This document shows, in pieces, positions 46,647-55,173 of a stretch of DNA of 64,000 nt. Position numbers and translations under genes: made by a program. The stretch comes from Deltaproteobacteria bacterium (GTDB lineage: Bacteria > JADJOY01). Position 1 is the stretch's first letter; each line of letters starts with the position of its first letter. The notes under the pieces were generated by a model. The model was not told the origin of the DNA. It was given only the letters and a program-made list of their open reading frames with translations, and searched no databases. The stretch covers positions 51,027-115,026 of the forward strand of contig JADJOY010000032.1 of assembly GCA_016713535.1 (NCBI GenBank), written 5' to 3'.

Positions 46647-46934
46647 CTACCCACCGAGACCAGAGCTTTCCGCGGGAGATTCCCTGGGGATGACGAGGTC
46701 GTGGGTGGCCGAGGAGGCGAGGGCTTGGGTGGTGCCGCGGGCCCGGGTGAGGCGGGCTTCGAGTTGATCGCAGAGCTCCATCAGCTCGTCGACCTTCGCG
46801 ACGATGCGGTGCTGCTCGGCGAGGGGGGGGAAGGGGCACGGGTAGCTGCCGCCAGTCGACCAAATGGAGATGTCGAACGCCAACACGCTTCTCACGATCC
46901 GCCTCGAAGGCACCTTCAGCCGCAAGCGAGACAA
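46647..46934 (-). pseudogene. Remnant of a type I restriction specificity subunit (HsdS)
   Basis: The block [20 protein letters not shown] followed by DQLEARL is the classical conserved helix at the end of an HsdS target-recognition half. Only about the last 95 codons of the gene remain, with no hsdM or hsdR. The upstream boundary is abrupt, next to the terminator of the FabG operon. It is a footprint of a lost restriction-modification locus. Confidence 0.8.
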
Positions 46935-46956
46935 AAATACTGCCAGTTTGTGGCAG
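46930..46956 (-). terminator. Rho-independent terminator of the FabG operon
   Basis: On the minus strand CTGCCA-CAAAC-TGGCAG is followed by TATTTTTGTC, a real U-tract, which is rare in this GC-rich window. It lies ~100 bp after the fabG stop. A second, longer inverted repeat (GATTTGCCG/CGGCAAATC, 46989-47013) lies between them. Confidence 0.65.
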
Positions 46957-47060
46957 AATCTGTCACAAGCCGCTTACAGCTCGGCCCGGATTTGCCGCGA
47001 AACACGGCAAATCTGGGCCCCAGAGGCCCTGAAAGGCCCGCTTTCGGCGTCGTGACGGCT

Positions 47061-48423
47061 TCAGGCGCCGATGAAGGCGCCGCCACACACCCGGAGCACG
47101 CTCCCGGTCACGCCTTGCGAGGCGGGCATGGCCAGGAAGGTGAGCGCCTGGCCGACGTCTTCGGGCTGCCCGCCCTGGGCGAGGCTCGCGAGGCGGCGGC
47201 CGCCTTCGCGGATGGCGAAGGGGATGGCGGCGGTGAGGCGGGTCTCGATGAAGCCGGGGGCGATGGCGTTCACGGTGATGCCGCGGCTCGCGAGCTTGGG
47301 CGCGAGGGCGGTGACGAAGCCGATGATGCCGGCCTTGGAGGCGCTGTAGTTGGTCTGGCCGACGTTGCCGGCGATCCCCGCCACCGACGACAGGCACACG
47401 ATCCGCCCGCCGTCCTTGAGGAGGTCGGGCAGGAGCGCGTCGGTGATCCGCACCACCGCACCGAGGTTGATGTCGATCGCCGAGTCCCAGAGCTCGCCCG
47501 TCATGCGCGCGAGCGTCTTGTCGCGGGTCACGCCAGCGTTGTGGATCACGACGTCGATGGCGCCGAAGTCCTTCTTCACGGTCTCTGCGATCTTCGCGGG
47601 TGCGCCGGCGTCGGTGATGTCGACAGCGAGCGCGACGCCGCCGATCGCGCGCGACCTCGCCGAGCGGCTCCGCGTCGCCCGGCCGATCCAGACAGATCAC
47701 CTTGGCGCCCTCCGCCGCGAGCAGCTTGGCGGTGGCGGCGCCGATGCCGCGCGCGGCGCCGGTCACGAGCACGACCTTGCCGCCGAGGCTCCGCGCGTAG
47801 CCTGCCGCGGCACCGCTCGATCCCCTCTTCGCGGCGGCGCTCTTGGTGACGCGCACGCGCTGGCCGCTCACGAACGCGGCGCGCGGCGAGAGCAGGAACG
47901 CGAGCACTCCGGCGAGCTCGCTCTCGGCGCCCTCTTCCACCGTGACGAGCGCCGTGGTCGCCCCGTTGCGGCCGAGCTCCTTGCCGAGGCTCTTCACGAA
48001 GCCCTCGAGCGCGGCCTGCCCGGCGGCGCGCGCGGCACTGCCTTCACCCTCGAAGGGACGCCCGAGCACCACCACACGGCCGCAGCGCGCGAGCTTGGCG
48101 ACCCACGGGTGGCCGAAGTCGAACAGCTCGCGCAGCCGCGCGGGCGTGTCGATCCCGCTGCCGTCGAAGACCAGCGCCGCGGTCTCGACCGCGTCCGGCA
48201 CCGTGCCGGGCACGAAGAACCGCGGCGGACGGGAGTGCTTCTCGCCAGCGGCCCGGAAGGCGCCGGCGACGGCGTCGTCGCCGCTGACCACGCTCACCGA
48301 GGCTCCGGCGGCGCCGAGGGCCTCGGCCACCGTCGCGACGAGGGTGCTGCCGTTGGCCGCTGCGAACGTCACCGAGCGGCCGTCGAGGGGCCGCTCCTCC
48401 CACGCCGAGCTGGTGCGGGTGAT
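47061..48423 (-). CDS. fabG: High-molecular-weight 3-oxoacyl-ACP reductase (FabG/SDR), 5' end missing, frame break near 47650
   Basis: Two Rossmann units are visible. The N-terminal one is degenerate (about 48400-47830), as in long FabG proteins. The C-terminal one is a full SDR with VVLVTGAARGIGAATA, VVIHNAGVTRD, catalytic Ser in CLSSVAG and YSASK. One frame shift occurs near 47650 (AIGGVALAVDITDAGAP is the natural bridge). No start codon exists: the frame begins ITRTSSAWEERPLDG at 48423. Homologues have ~30 more residues before RTSSAWEERPL, and the previous gene (MaoC) runs straight into it, so DNA seems to be missing here. It reduces 3-oxoacyl thioesters. Confidence 0.82.
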
Positions 48424-49364
48424 GAGGTGAAGCTGCCCACGAGGTACGCGGGACTGCCGGCGGCGTCGCCGACGTAGATCTCGCCCGTCCGCGGTGAGCC
48501 GTCCTTCGCCACCAGGAAGAGCCCGACCTTGCCGGGCAGCACCAGCGGCTTGGTGAAGCGCGCGTCGAAGGTGGCGATCGCCTGGGTGTCGACGCCCAGC
48601 ACCTGCGCCACCACTCCCTCCCACGCCCGCGCCATGGTGCCGAAGCCGTGGAGGATGGTGCTCTTGAAGCCGAACATCCGCGCGTACGGGCGGATCCAGT
48701 GGACCGGGTTGAAGTCGCCGGTGAGCTTCGCGAAGTCGAGGCCGGCGTTGGCCGGCAGCGACCAGCGGGCGAGCTCGCGGGCGTCGGCGGGGACGATCGC
48801 GACCTCCTTCTTCTTGGCCTCTCCGCCTCCACTGCTGCTGCCGCTGCTGCCGCTGCCCTTGCCACCCCCGCCGAGCGGCACGATCGCGTAGAGGTGAGCC
48901 GTGACGGCGTTCGGAACGCTCTTGGTGCCGGTCACGATCTTCTGGTGGAGCACCGCGCGCCGCCCGTCGTCGTCGATGTCCTCCAGGCAAGCGCTCACCT
49001 CGAGCGGCTCGTTCGCGGGGAGCGCCGCAGCGATCTCGACCCGGCACCCGCCGTTCAGCACCTTCATGAGCGGATACGGGATGCCTTCGAGGGTACGCGC
49101 GGCGAGGGCGAAGCCCCACTGCGGGAAGAAGTGCGGCGGCAGGCGTTCGCCGTAGGCCGACGGCTCGCCGCCGACGTGGCGGACGTAGTCGCGCACCAGC
49201 TCGCGCGAGCGCGGCGGCATGGTGGCGCGCAGCTCGGGGCCAGGCGCGGGCACGCTTCCGCGCGCGGCGCCGCTCTTCGGTGCCTTCATCGCCGAGAGCG
49301 CGGTCCGCCCGAGCGAGCGGATCACGGGGCCCTGCTCGAGGACGTAGCGAAGGGGAATGGACAT
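48369..49364 (-). CDS. MaoC-like dehydratase domain protein
   Basis: A ~330-residue protein with a double hot-dog-like arrangement. The hydratase motif LTGDFNPVHWIRPYARMFGF (Asp and His of the catalytic pair) sits in the second half. A Gly/Ser linker (GGGGKGSGSSGSSSGGG) divides the two halves. The ATG at 49364 has GGAGACC upstream. The last ~17 codons overlap fabG in another frame and look unnatural after YLVGSFT, supporting a deletion at the junction. It probably hydrates enoyl thioesters in concert with the acyl-CoA dehydrogenase and FabG. Confidence 0.85.
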   Translation of the reverse strand: MSIPLRYVLEQGPVIRSLGRTALSAMKAPKSGAARGSVPAPGPELRATMPPRSRELVRDYVRHVGGEPSAYGERLPPHFFPQWGFALAARTLEGIPYPLMKVLNGGCRVEIAAALPANEPLEVSACLEDIDDDGRRAVLHQKIVTGTKSVPNAVTAHLYAIVPLGGGGKGSGSSGSSSGGGEAKKKEVAIVPADARELARWSLPANAGLDFAKLTGDFNPVHWIRPYARMFGFKSTILHGFGTMARAWEGVVAQVLGVDTQAIATFDARFTKPLVLPGKVGLFLVAKDGSPRTGEIYVGDAAGSPAYLVGSFTSSPAPARRGRSGPSTAAR

Positions 49365-49390
49365 GGTCTCGGTCTCCGGTTGGAACTGGC

Positions 49391-49600
49391 GGGCGGGCAC
49401 GGGGCCCGCCCCTACGATCCTTCTCGATCCGGGCGGGCACGGGGCCCGCCCCTACGATCCTTCTCGATCCGGGCGGGCACGGGGCCGGCCCCTACGATCC
49501 CTCTCGATCCGGGCGGGCACGGGGCCCGCCCCTACGATCCTTCTCGATCCGGGCGGGCACGGGGCCGCATGCGCCGACGTAGGGGCGGGGCCTGTCCCCG
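49391..49600. repeat. Tandem 40-bp repeats (five copies) with an inverted end
   Basis: Units start at 49391, 49431, 49471, 49511 and 49551. Each holds GGGCGGGC/GCCCGCCC-like arms and then CTACGATCC and TTCTCGATCC. The last unit gives way to the inverted sequence GTAGGGGCGGGGCC (about 49580-49593). It lies between the acyl-CoA dehydrogenase and MaoC genes inside one operon, so it is transcribed. Confidence 0.92.
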
Positions 49601-49621
49601 CCCGGAACGCCGGCGCGGCGC

Positions 49622-51550
49622 TCAGCTCGCGGCCTGCTCCTCGGCCGCCACCTCGGTGCCGTGAAGCTGCGCCAGCAAGCGCTCGCCGGTGGTGGTGATC
49701 TCGTCGTGGAGCGCGCGGCAGCGCACCTCGGCGCGCTCGAGGTAGCGCTCGGCGACGTCGCGGCGCTCGGGGAACTTCATGGCCTGGTCGTAGAGCAGCT
49801 CGCCCACCGCCTCGTCGGCGAGGATCTTGGTGAGCCGCTCGGCGTGCAACATCGCGAGCGCGAAGTCCTTCTTGGGGTTCCAGTCCTTGGTGAGGAGCCG
49901 TGGCCAGTCCTTGAGCGACTTGTCCTGCACCTGCCGGAACTTGGCCCCCGCCGTCTTGACCACCAGGTGCTGCTGGGCGCTCAGGGAGAGCGTCTGGATG
50001 CGCGCCAGGCGCTTCTGCAGCGGGTCGCTGGCCGAGAGCGAGCGCCAGCGCGCCTGCGCCAGCCGCCGCACGAAGCCCTGCGGGTTCTTGAGGATCACGC
50101 CGAGCGTGTCCTTCATCGCCATCAGCGACTGGATCTGGCTGGTGCCCTCGTAGATCGGCATCACCAGCGCGTCGCGCAAGAGCTTCTCCGCCGGATACTC
50201 CTTGATGTAGCCGTTGCCGCCGTGGATCTGCAGCGCGCGCCGCGCGTGCTCGACCGCCTTCTCCGACGCCAGGTACTTGAGCAGCGGTGTCAACCGGCGT
50301 GAAATCTTCTTGTGGCGCCGAGCCGTGCGCGCGAGCTCCTCCTTCGAGAGCCCGTTCGGGCCCGCGAGGTAGTCGGCGAACAGGTTGAGCTTGGTGGCGA
50401 GCTCCTCGTGGTAGGCGCTCGCCATCGCCAGGGCGCGGATGCCCTGGACGTCGGTGCGCATCTCGTCGAGGTAGTCGGCGATCATCTCGTGTCGGTCGAT
50501 GGTCTTGCCCATCGAGCCGCGCTCGGCGGCGTAGTGCTTGGCGGCCCGGTACGCCGCCTCGCTGAGGCCGAGCGACTCGAAGCCCACGCCCACGCGCGCG
50601 TTGTTCATGAGCGTGAGCATGTACTTGAAGCCCTCGCCGCGGCGGCCGACGAGCTGCGCCGGCGCGCGCTCGTAGTCGAGCGACGCGGTGGCCGAGCCGT
50701 GGTGGCCGAGCTTCTCCTCGATGCGGCCGAGCTTGACGATGCGCTTGCGGGTGCCGTCGGGCATATCCTCGTAGGCCGGCACCAGGAACATCGAGAGTCC
50801 ACCGAGGCCGGCGAACGGATCGTCGCCCGCCTTGGGCTTCTCGGTGCGCGCGATCACGAAGTGATACTTCCCGTGGCCCGAGGTGATGAAGATCTTCTGG
50901 CCGGTGACGAACCAGTTGCCGTGCTCGTCCTGCTCGCCCACCGCGCGCAGCGCCGCCATGTCGCTGCCGGCGTCGGGCTCGGTGATGTCCATGGCGCCCC
51001 ACGCCTCGCCGCGGATGATCTCGCCCATCTCCTTCTGCCAGCGCGTGCTCGCGATCTTGCCGGCCGCGAGGTCGAACGTGGTGGTGCCCTCGGTGGCGGA
51101 GAAGACCAGCATCGCGAGCGCGATCCCGCCGTGGAAGCTGTGGTGCGCCATCACGCTGACGTCGGCGCGCGCCATCATCTCGGCGTTCAGGAAGTAGATC
51201 ATCGCGGGCGTGTTCTGCCCGCCGAGCTCGCGCGGCACGCACATGCCGTGCAGCTCGAGTTCCTTGAGCTTGTCGAAGATCGCCTGCATCTCGGGCGGGA
51301 AGACACCCTCGCCGTCGACCAGCTTCACCCCCTGCTCGTCGATCTTCGCCGCGTGGGGCGCGATCTCGTCGGCGACGAAGCCGCCCACCAGCTCGAGGAT
51401 GTCCTTGTAGAAGGCGACCGCCTCCTCGGCGTTCTTGAAGCCATCTGGCGCCTTCCAGCCGTATTCGGTGGCCTCGACGAGCGGCGCCCAATCGATGCCG
51501 CGCTCGACGTAGAAGCGCAGGTCCTCGTTGTCTCGATAGTAGTTGCCCAT
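49622..51550 (-). CDS. Acyl-CoA dehydrogenase
   Basis: A 642-residue flavoenzyme oxidising acyl-CoA to enoyl-CoA. The N-terminal helical domain, the ITEPDAGSDMAALRA flavin/substrate strand, the FVTGQKIFITSGHG block and the QIHGGNGYIKEYPAEKLLRD segment with IYEGTSQIQ are all conserved. The extra ~110 residues at the C-terminus match the long subfamily with a helical tail. GGGAGG precedes ATG 51550, two bases after the TetR stop. It heads the fatty-acid genes controlled by that regulator. Confidence 0.95.
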   Translation of the reverse strand: MGNYYRDNEDLRFYVERGIDWAPLVEATEYGWKAPDGFKNAEEAVAFYKDILELVGGFVADEIAPHAAKIDEQGVKLVDGEGVFPPEMQAIFDKLKELELHGMCVPRELGGQNTPAMIYFLNAEMMARADVSVMAHHSFHGGIALAMLVFSATEGTTTFDLAAGKIASTRWQKEMGEIIRGEAWGAMDITEPDAGSDMAALRAVGEQDEHGNWFVTGQKIFITSGHGKYHFVIARTEKPKAGDDPFAGLGGLSMFLVPAYEDMPDGTRKRIVKLGRIEEKLGHHGSATASLDYERAPAQLVGRRGEGFKYMLTLMNNARVGVGFESLGLSEAAYRAAKHYAAERGSMGKTIDRHEMIADYLDEMRTDVQGIRALAMASAYHEELATKLNLFADYLAGPNGLSKEELARTARRHKKISRRLTPLLKYLASEKAVEHARRALQIHGGNGYIKEYPAEKLLRDALVMPIYEGTSQIQSLMAMKDTLGVILKNPQGFVRRLAQARWRSLSASDPLQKRLARIQTLSLSAQQHLVVKTAGAKFRQVQDKSLKDWPRLLTKDWNPKKDFALAMLHAERLTKILADEAVGELLYDQAMKFPERRDVAERYLERAEVRCRALHDEITTTGERLLAQLHGTEVAAEEQAAS

Positions 51551-51552
51551 GA

Positions 51553-52338
51553 CTACCTCCCGTGCCGGGCCGCTCGGGCGCCGCCACGTCGTGCGGGCGC
51601 GCGGCCCGCGGGTTTCGCGACCGCGGTCGGCGGGACACCTGCCCTCGCCGCCCGGCCGGGAACGATCTCCTTCGAAACGAACAACGCGTCGTGCGCGACC
51701 CGCACCAGCTCGCGCACCTGGCGCTCGGGATCGGGCTCGGAGGCGACCAGCACGCCGAGCAGCTCGGTGGAGGCGATGCCGGTGACCAGCAGGTTCGCCA
51801 CCACCACCAGGTAGGCCTCGGGGTCGAGCTCGGCGCGCACCACGCCCATCTCCTGGCCGCGCCTCAGGTAGCGCGCGATCACCTCGATCCACGGGCGAAG
51901 CTGCGTGAGCAGCCGCACCTTCATCTCCTGCGGGTGATCGAGGAGCTCGCGCACCAGGAGCCGCGCGCGGTTGGGATCGGCGGTGAAGAACCCGACCGCC
52001 TCGCGCACCATCCCCTCGAAGATCTGGTCGCCCTGCCCCGCCGCCATGAGCAGCCGCGGCAGCACGTCGGCCCAGCGGCTGAGGAGCGCGTCGAGCACCG
52101 CCTGGCGCAGCGCGTCCTTGGACGGGAAGTGGTAGAGCAGCGACGGCTTGCGTACCCCGACGGCTTCCGCGATCTGCTGCAGCGGAGTCCCGTCGTAGCC
52201 CTGCGCCGCGAACAGCCGCGTCGCCTCCTCGAGCACCCGCGCGCGCACGTCGCGTGGCGCGCCGGCCGCTTCGGCGGACGCTTCGGCGGCGGTGGCCGCG
52301 CCGCGAGCGGCGTGGGGTGTGGCGCGGGTGGGATGCAA
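51553..52338 (-). CDS. TetR family transcriptional regulator
   Basis: A ~261-residue repressor. The HTH lies near residues 30-75 (EATRLFAAQGYDGTPLQQIAEAVGVRKPSLLYHFPSKDALRQ, described as a landmark by its LLYHF core). A ligand-binding helical domain follows and the C-terminus is basic. A TTG start at 52338 is used because no ATG or GTG is in frame near the HTH. It sits 25 bp from a perfect palindrome. Genes downstream suggest an acyl-CoA effector (inference). Confidence 0.88.
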   Translation of the reverse strand: MHPTRATPHAARGAATAAEASAEAAGAPRDVRARVLEEATRLFAAQGYDGTPLQQIAEAVGVRKPSLLYHFPSKDALRQAVLDALLSRWADVLPRLLMAAGQGDQIFEGMVREAVGFFTADPNRARLLVRELLDHPQEMKVRLLTQLRPWIEVIARYLRRGQEMGVVRAELDPEAYLVVVANLLVTGIASTELLGVLVASEPDPERQVRELVRVAHDALFVSKEIVPGRAARAGVPPTAVAKPAGRAPARRGGARAARHGR

Positions 52339-52362
52339 GGTTCTCTACCAAAGAGTCGTGAT

Positions 52363-52384
52363 GTGTCTACCAAATGGTAGACAC
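52363..52384. promoter_or_regulatory. TetR operator candidate
   Basis: GTGTCTACC-AAAT-GGTAGACAC is a perfect 9-bp inverted repeat between the TetR gene and the divergent outer-membrane gene. A half-similar CTCTACCAAAGAG lies at 52343-52355. The site could control both directions. Confidence 0.75.
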
Positions 52385-52510
52385 CGCTGCGGCGGTTGTC
52401 AACGCGGCGCGTCACGATCCCTCGGCGCGCTCGGTCGCCCCGTTTTTCCTTGACCGCCGCGACGGCGGATTTCTATCGTCCGCCCTCCCCGAAAACCCCG
52501 AGGAGGAGGA

Positions 52511-54315
52511 ATGACCGCGATCCGCCCGCCGTTTCCTGCCCGCCCCTGGTTTCTCGCCATCACATGCGCCGCCGCGGCGCTCCTCTCCTCGGCGCCGCCC
52601 GCAGCCGCCCTCGACTACGACGTCGACGGCTTCCTGCGCTTCGACTACCACCTGAACGACGACCTGCCGCTCTCTCCCGCCGGGCTCGCGACCCAGGAGG
52701 AGTGGCTCGACATGCGGCTCTCGGTGTCGCCGCGGCCCCACCTCGGCGAGGAGCTGCTCGTGGCGGCGCGCATCGAGGCGCTCGACGGCGTGGTCGCGGG
52801 CGACGGCCGTGACGAGCTCGACGTGCAAGCGGGCTTCGACCCGAGCGGCGGCACCACCGACCGCGACGGCGACGACCTCGACTCGATCGAGCTCGACCGC
52901 GCGTGGCTCGAATACACGCCATCGTTCGGGCTCTTCCGGATCGGCCGCCAGAGCACCGACTGGGGTCTCGGCATCCTCGCCAACGGCGGCGGCGACGCGC
53001 CCGAGTGGGGGCTCGCCGGCAACGGCCCCGGCCGCGGCGACACCGTCGACCGCGGGCAGCTCACCACCGACCTCTTCCAGTGGCTCGGCTTCGCCGAGGA
53101 CCACTGGCTCGTGAGCGCCGCCTACGATCGCGTCCACGAGGGCGACCCGCTGCTACGCGCCGACGACGTGAGCCAGATCGTCGCCACCACGCTCTACACC
53201 AACGGCACCATCCGGCCGCGCGCGCTCGGCACCCGCGAGGCGGGCCTCTACGCGAGCTACGTGATGAACCACGACGTCCACTCCGCGATGGGCGTGGTCG
53301 ACGTCTACGGGCGCCTCGAGCTCGGCCCCGAGCGCTATCACGCGTTCGGCGAGGTCGAGGGCGCGTGGACGATCGGCAGCGCCGACCGGCGCGGCTTCGT
53401 GTCGGACGCGCTGCTCGACCGCGCCGAGCAGCTCGCGGCGGCGAGCTTCGCGACCGCGCTCGAGGCGACCGGCCTCGACGCGGAGGCGGCCGCCGCGCGC
53501 GGCGCCGCGATCGCCGCACACGGCAGTGCCTCGCCGATCGAGCGCGCGGCCGTGACCGGCCAGCTCGCGGACGACTTCGTGGCGAGCGGCTGGGACGACG
53601 ACGCGGCGCAAAGCACCGCGGACCGGATCGCGACGATCGGCGTCGAGGGCGTGTCCCAGGACACCGTGGACGCGCAGGCGCTCGGCGGAGTCGTGCGCTC
53701 GGGCTTGCAGCTGGGCCCGGCCACGATCGGCGTCGAGATCGGCGGCAGCCGCGCGCTCACCGGCGACGACGTCACGCCGCCGATCGTCGGCCCACAGGGA
53801 GGTGCCCGGAGCCAGGTGGCCGAAGACGCGATTGCTGCGGAGCTCGAGCAGCGCCAGCTCGAAGCGCGCTCACCGGTCGCAAGGCCTCGCTCTTCTCGTT
53901 CGATCGCGAATTCGATCCCGCGCTGATCCTGTTCGAAGAGGTGGGGCCGCTCGGCGCCGACGGCCGCCCCACGGTCGCGAACGCGTTCTACGCCAAGCTC
54001 GCCGCGAGCGCCTCGCCGCTTCGCGACCTCGAGGTGTTCGGGTTGGTGATCTACGGCCAGCTCGCGCGCAAGGTCGAGCGCTTCACCGTCATGTGCGGAC
54101 CGCCGGCCGACTGCCGCGAGAACCTCACCGCGGTGGTGATGCCCGCCGGCGCAGCGGACGAGCTCGGCGTCGAGCTCGACGCCGGCGTCGTGTACCACGT
54201 GATCGAGCACCTCACGTCCGAGCTCCGGCTCGGCCAGCTCTGGAGCGGCCACGCGCTGGGCCCCGACGCCAAGGACGTCACCGCCGTGCGGGTGCGGATC
54301 GCGGCCGAGTGGTGA
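52511..54315 (+). CDS. Outer-membrane beta-barrel-like protein (frame break near 53865)
   Basis: About 600 codons joined across one missing base. It has a signal peptide (cleavage near AAAL), then alternating strands with aromatic girdles (DGFLRFDYHLNDDL, RAWLEYTPSFGLFRIGRQSTDWG), as in alginate-export-like or porin families. A helical insert of ~110 residues (about 53400-53700) interrupts the barrel pattern. After the shift the protein reads LTGRKASLFSFDREFDPAL and ends with strand-like VRVRIAAEW. AGGAGGAGGA precedes the ATG. It is divergent from the TetR gene and may respond to it. Confidence 0.75.
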
Positions 54316-54341
54316 GCGATCGAGCGCGCGCGCTCGATCGC
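54316..54341. terminator. Perfect 26-bp palindrome directly after the stop codon
   Basis: GCGATCGAGCG-CGCG-CGCTCGATCGC starts one base after the outer-membrane gene's TGA. It lies in the convergent gap with the PD-(D/E)XK gene. Further GGAGGG-type sequence follows to 54425. Confidence 0.6.
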
Positions 54342-54433
54342 TGGAGGGGCAGGCGCCAGCGGCGCCGTGCTTCGTCGACGACCCCAGGCTCGGGTCGGGG
54401 CGGCCGACGAAGCGGCCGCCCTCCACGCCGATC

Positions 54434-55000
54434 TCACCTGAGCGAGAGCACCCACCACGCGAGCGCGGTGGCGCTGCTCAGCACGATCGCCGCCGCGGCC
54501 GCCCACTCGAGCCAGCCCGCGCGCTTTCCCGCGTCGCCGTAGGCGAAGCCCACCCGGGTGAGGGCACCGCTGGTGGCGTCGAGGTGGTAGAGCGCGAGCC
54601 CGCCGAACACCAGCCAGTACTCGAGGAGCTGACGGCGTGTGTCGTTCTCGGCGGCGGAGCGCTCGCCGACGCCGCTCTTCACCTCGACCAGCGCGAGCCG
54701 CCCGCGTCGCCGCACCAGGTAGTCGGCGCGCACCGGGCACTCGATCCGGACACCGTCCACGACCACGTGGGCGGTCTCCTCCACCTGCGAGTCGAGGACC
54801 TCGAAGCCGAGCGCGCGCAGCCGCTCCGCCGCCTCGCTCTCGGCGACGCGCCCCGAGCGAAACCGTGCCCGGAGCCGCGCGCGCCCGCGCCAGCGCTGCG
54901 CCGCCGCACCGAGTACCAGCCCGAGCAACAACCCCGCCGCCAGCGCGCCCGCCGCGACCGGCACCAGCAGCGGATCGGGCACGCTCACACCATCTCCCAC
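54434..55000 (-). CDS. Membrane protein with PD-(D/E)XK nuclease-like domain
   Basis: A 188-residue protein with an N-terminal hydrophobic helix (about 10-35) and a C-terminal one (165-185). Between them is a restriction-endonuclease-like core: SEAAERLRALGFEV, then RADYLVRRRGRLALVEVKSG with the D and E-x-K residues. Tethering such a fold at the membrane by both ends is unusual. GTG at 55000 (or 54988) starts it. It could be a nuclease or a degenerate binding domain. Confidence 0.6.
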   Translation of the reverse strand: MGDGVSVPDPLLVPVAAGALAAGLLLGLVLGAAAQRWRGRARLRARFRSGRVAESEAAERLRALGFEVLDSQVEETAHVVVDGVRIECPVRADYLVRRRGRLALVEVKSGVGERSAAENDTRRQLLEYWLVFGGLALYHLDATSGALTRVGFAYGDAGKRAGWLEWAAAAAIVLSSATALAWWVLSLR

Positions 55001-55034
55001 GTTCGCAGCCGGATCTAGATCGAACCCATCGCTC

Positions 55035-55056
55035 GCGGGGGCACGGAGGCCCCCGC
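55035..55056. terminator. GC-rich hairpin between two minus-strand genes
   Basis: GCGGGGGC/GCCCCCGC with a short loop lies between the SGNH hydrolase gene and the PD-(D/E)XK gene. No T-run is present. The rest of the gap to 55173 shows nothing. Confidence 0.45.
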
Positions 55057-55173
55057 GCTACGAACGCTTCACGAGACCCGGTGGTCGTGGCGACGGGTGT
55101 TCCATCCCCCCTCGCCGGACGGGTCCGCCGCGGAGTCGTCGCGCGTGGTCCGTGGCTTCACGACGCATCCGGG

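Noticed and set aside
43518-47060. Prophage or integrative element
   Set aside because: No integrase, structural genes, tRNA target or flanking direct repeats of att type were found; only remnants of small defence modules are visible.
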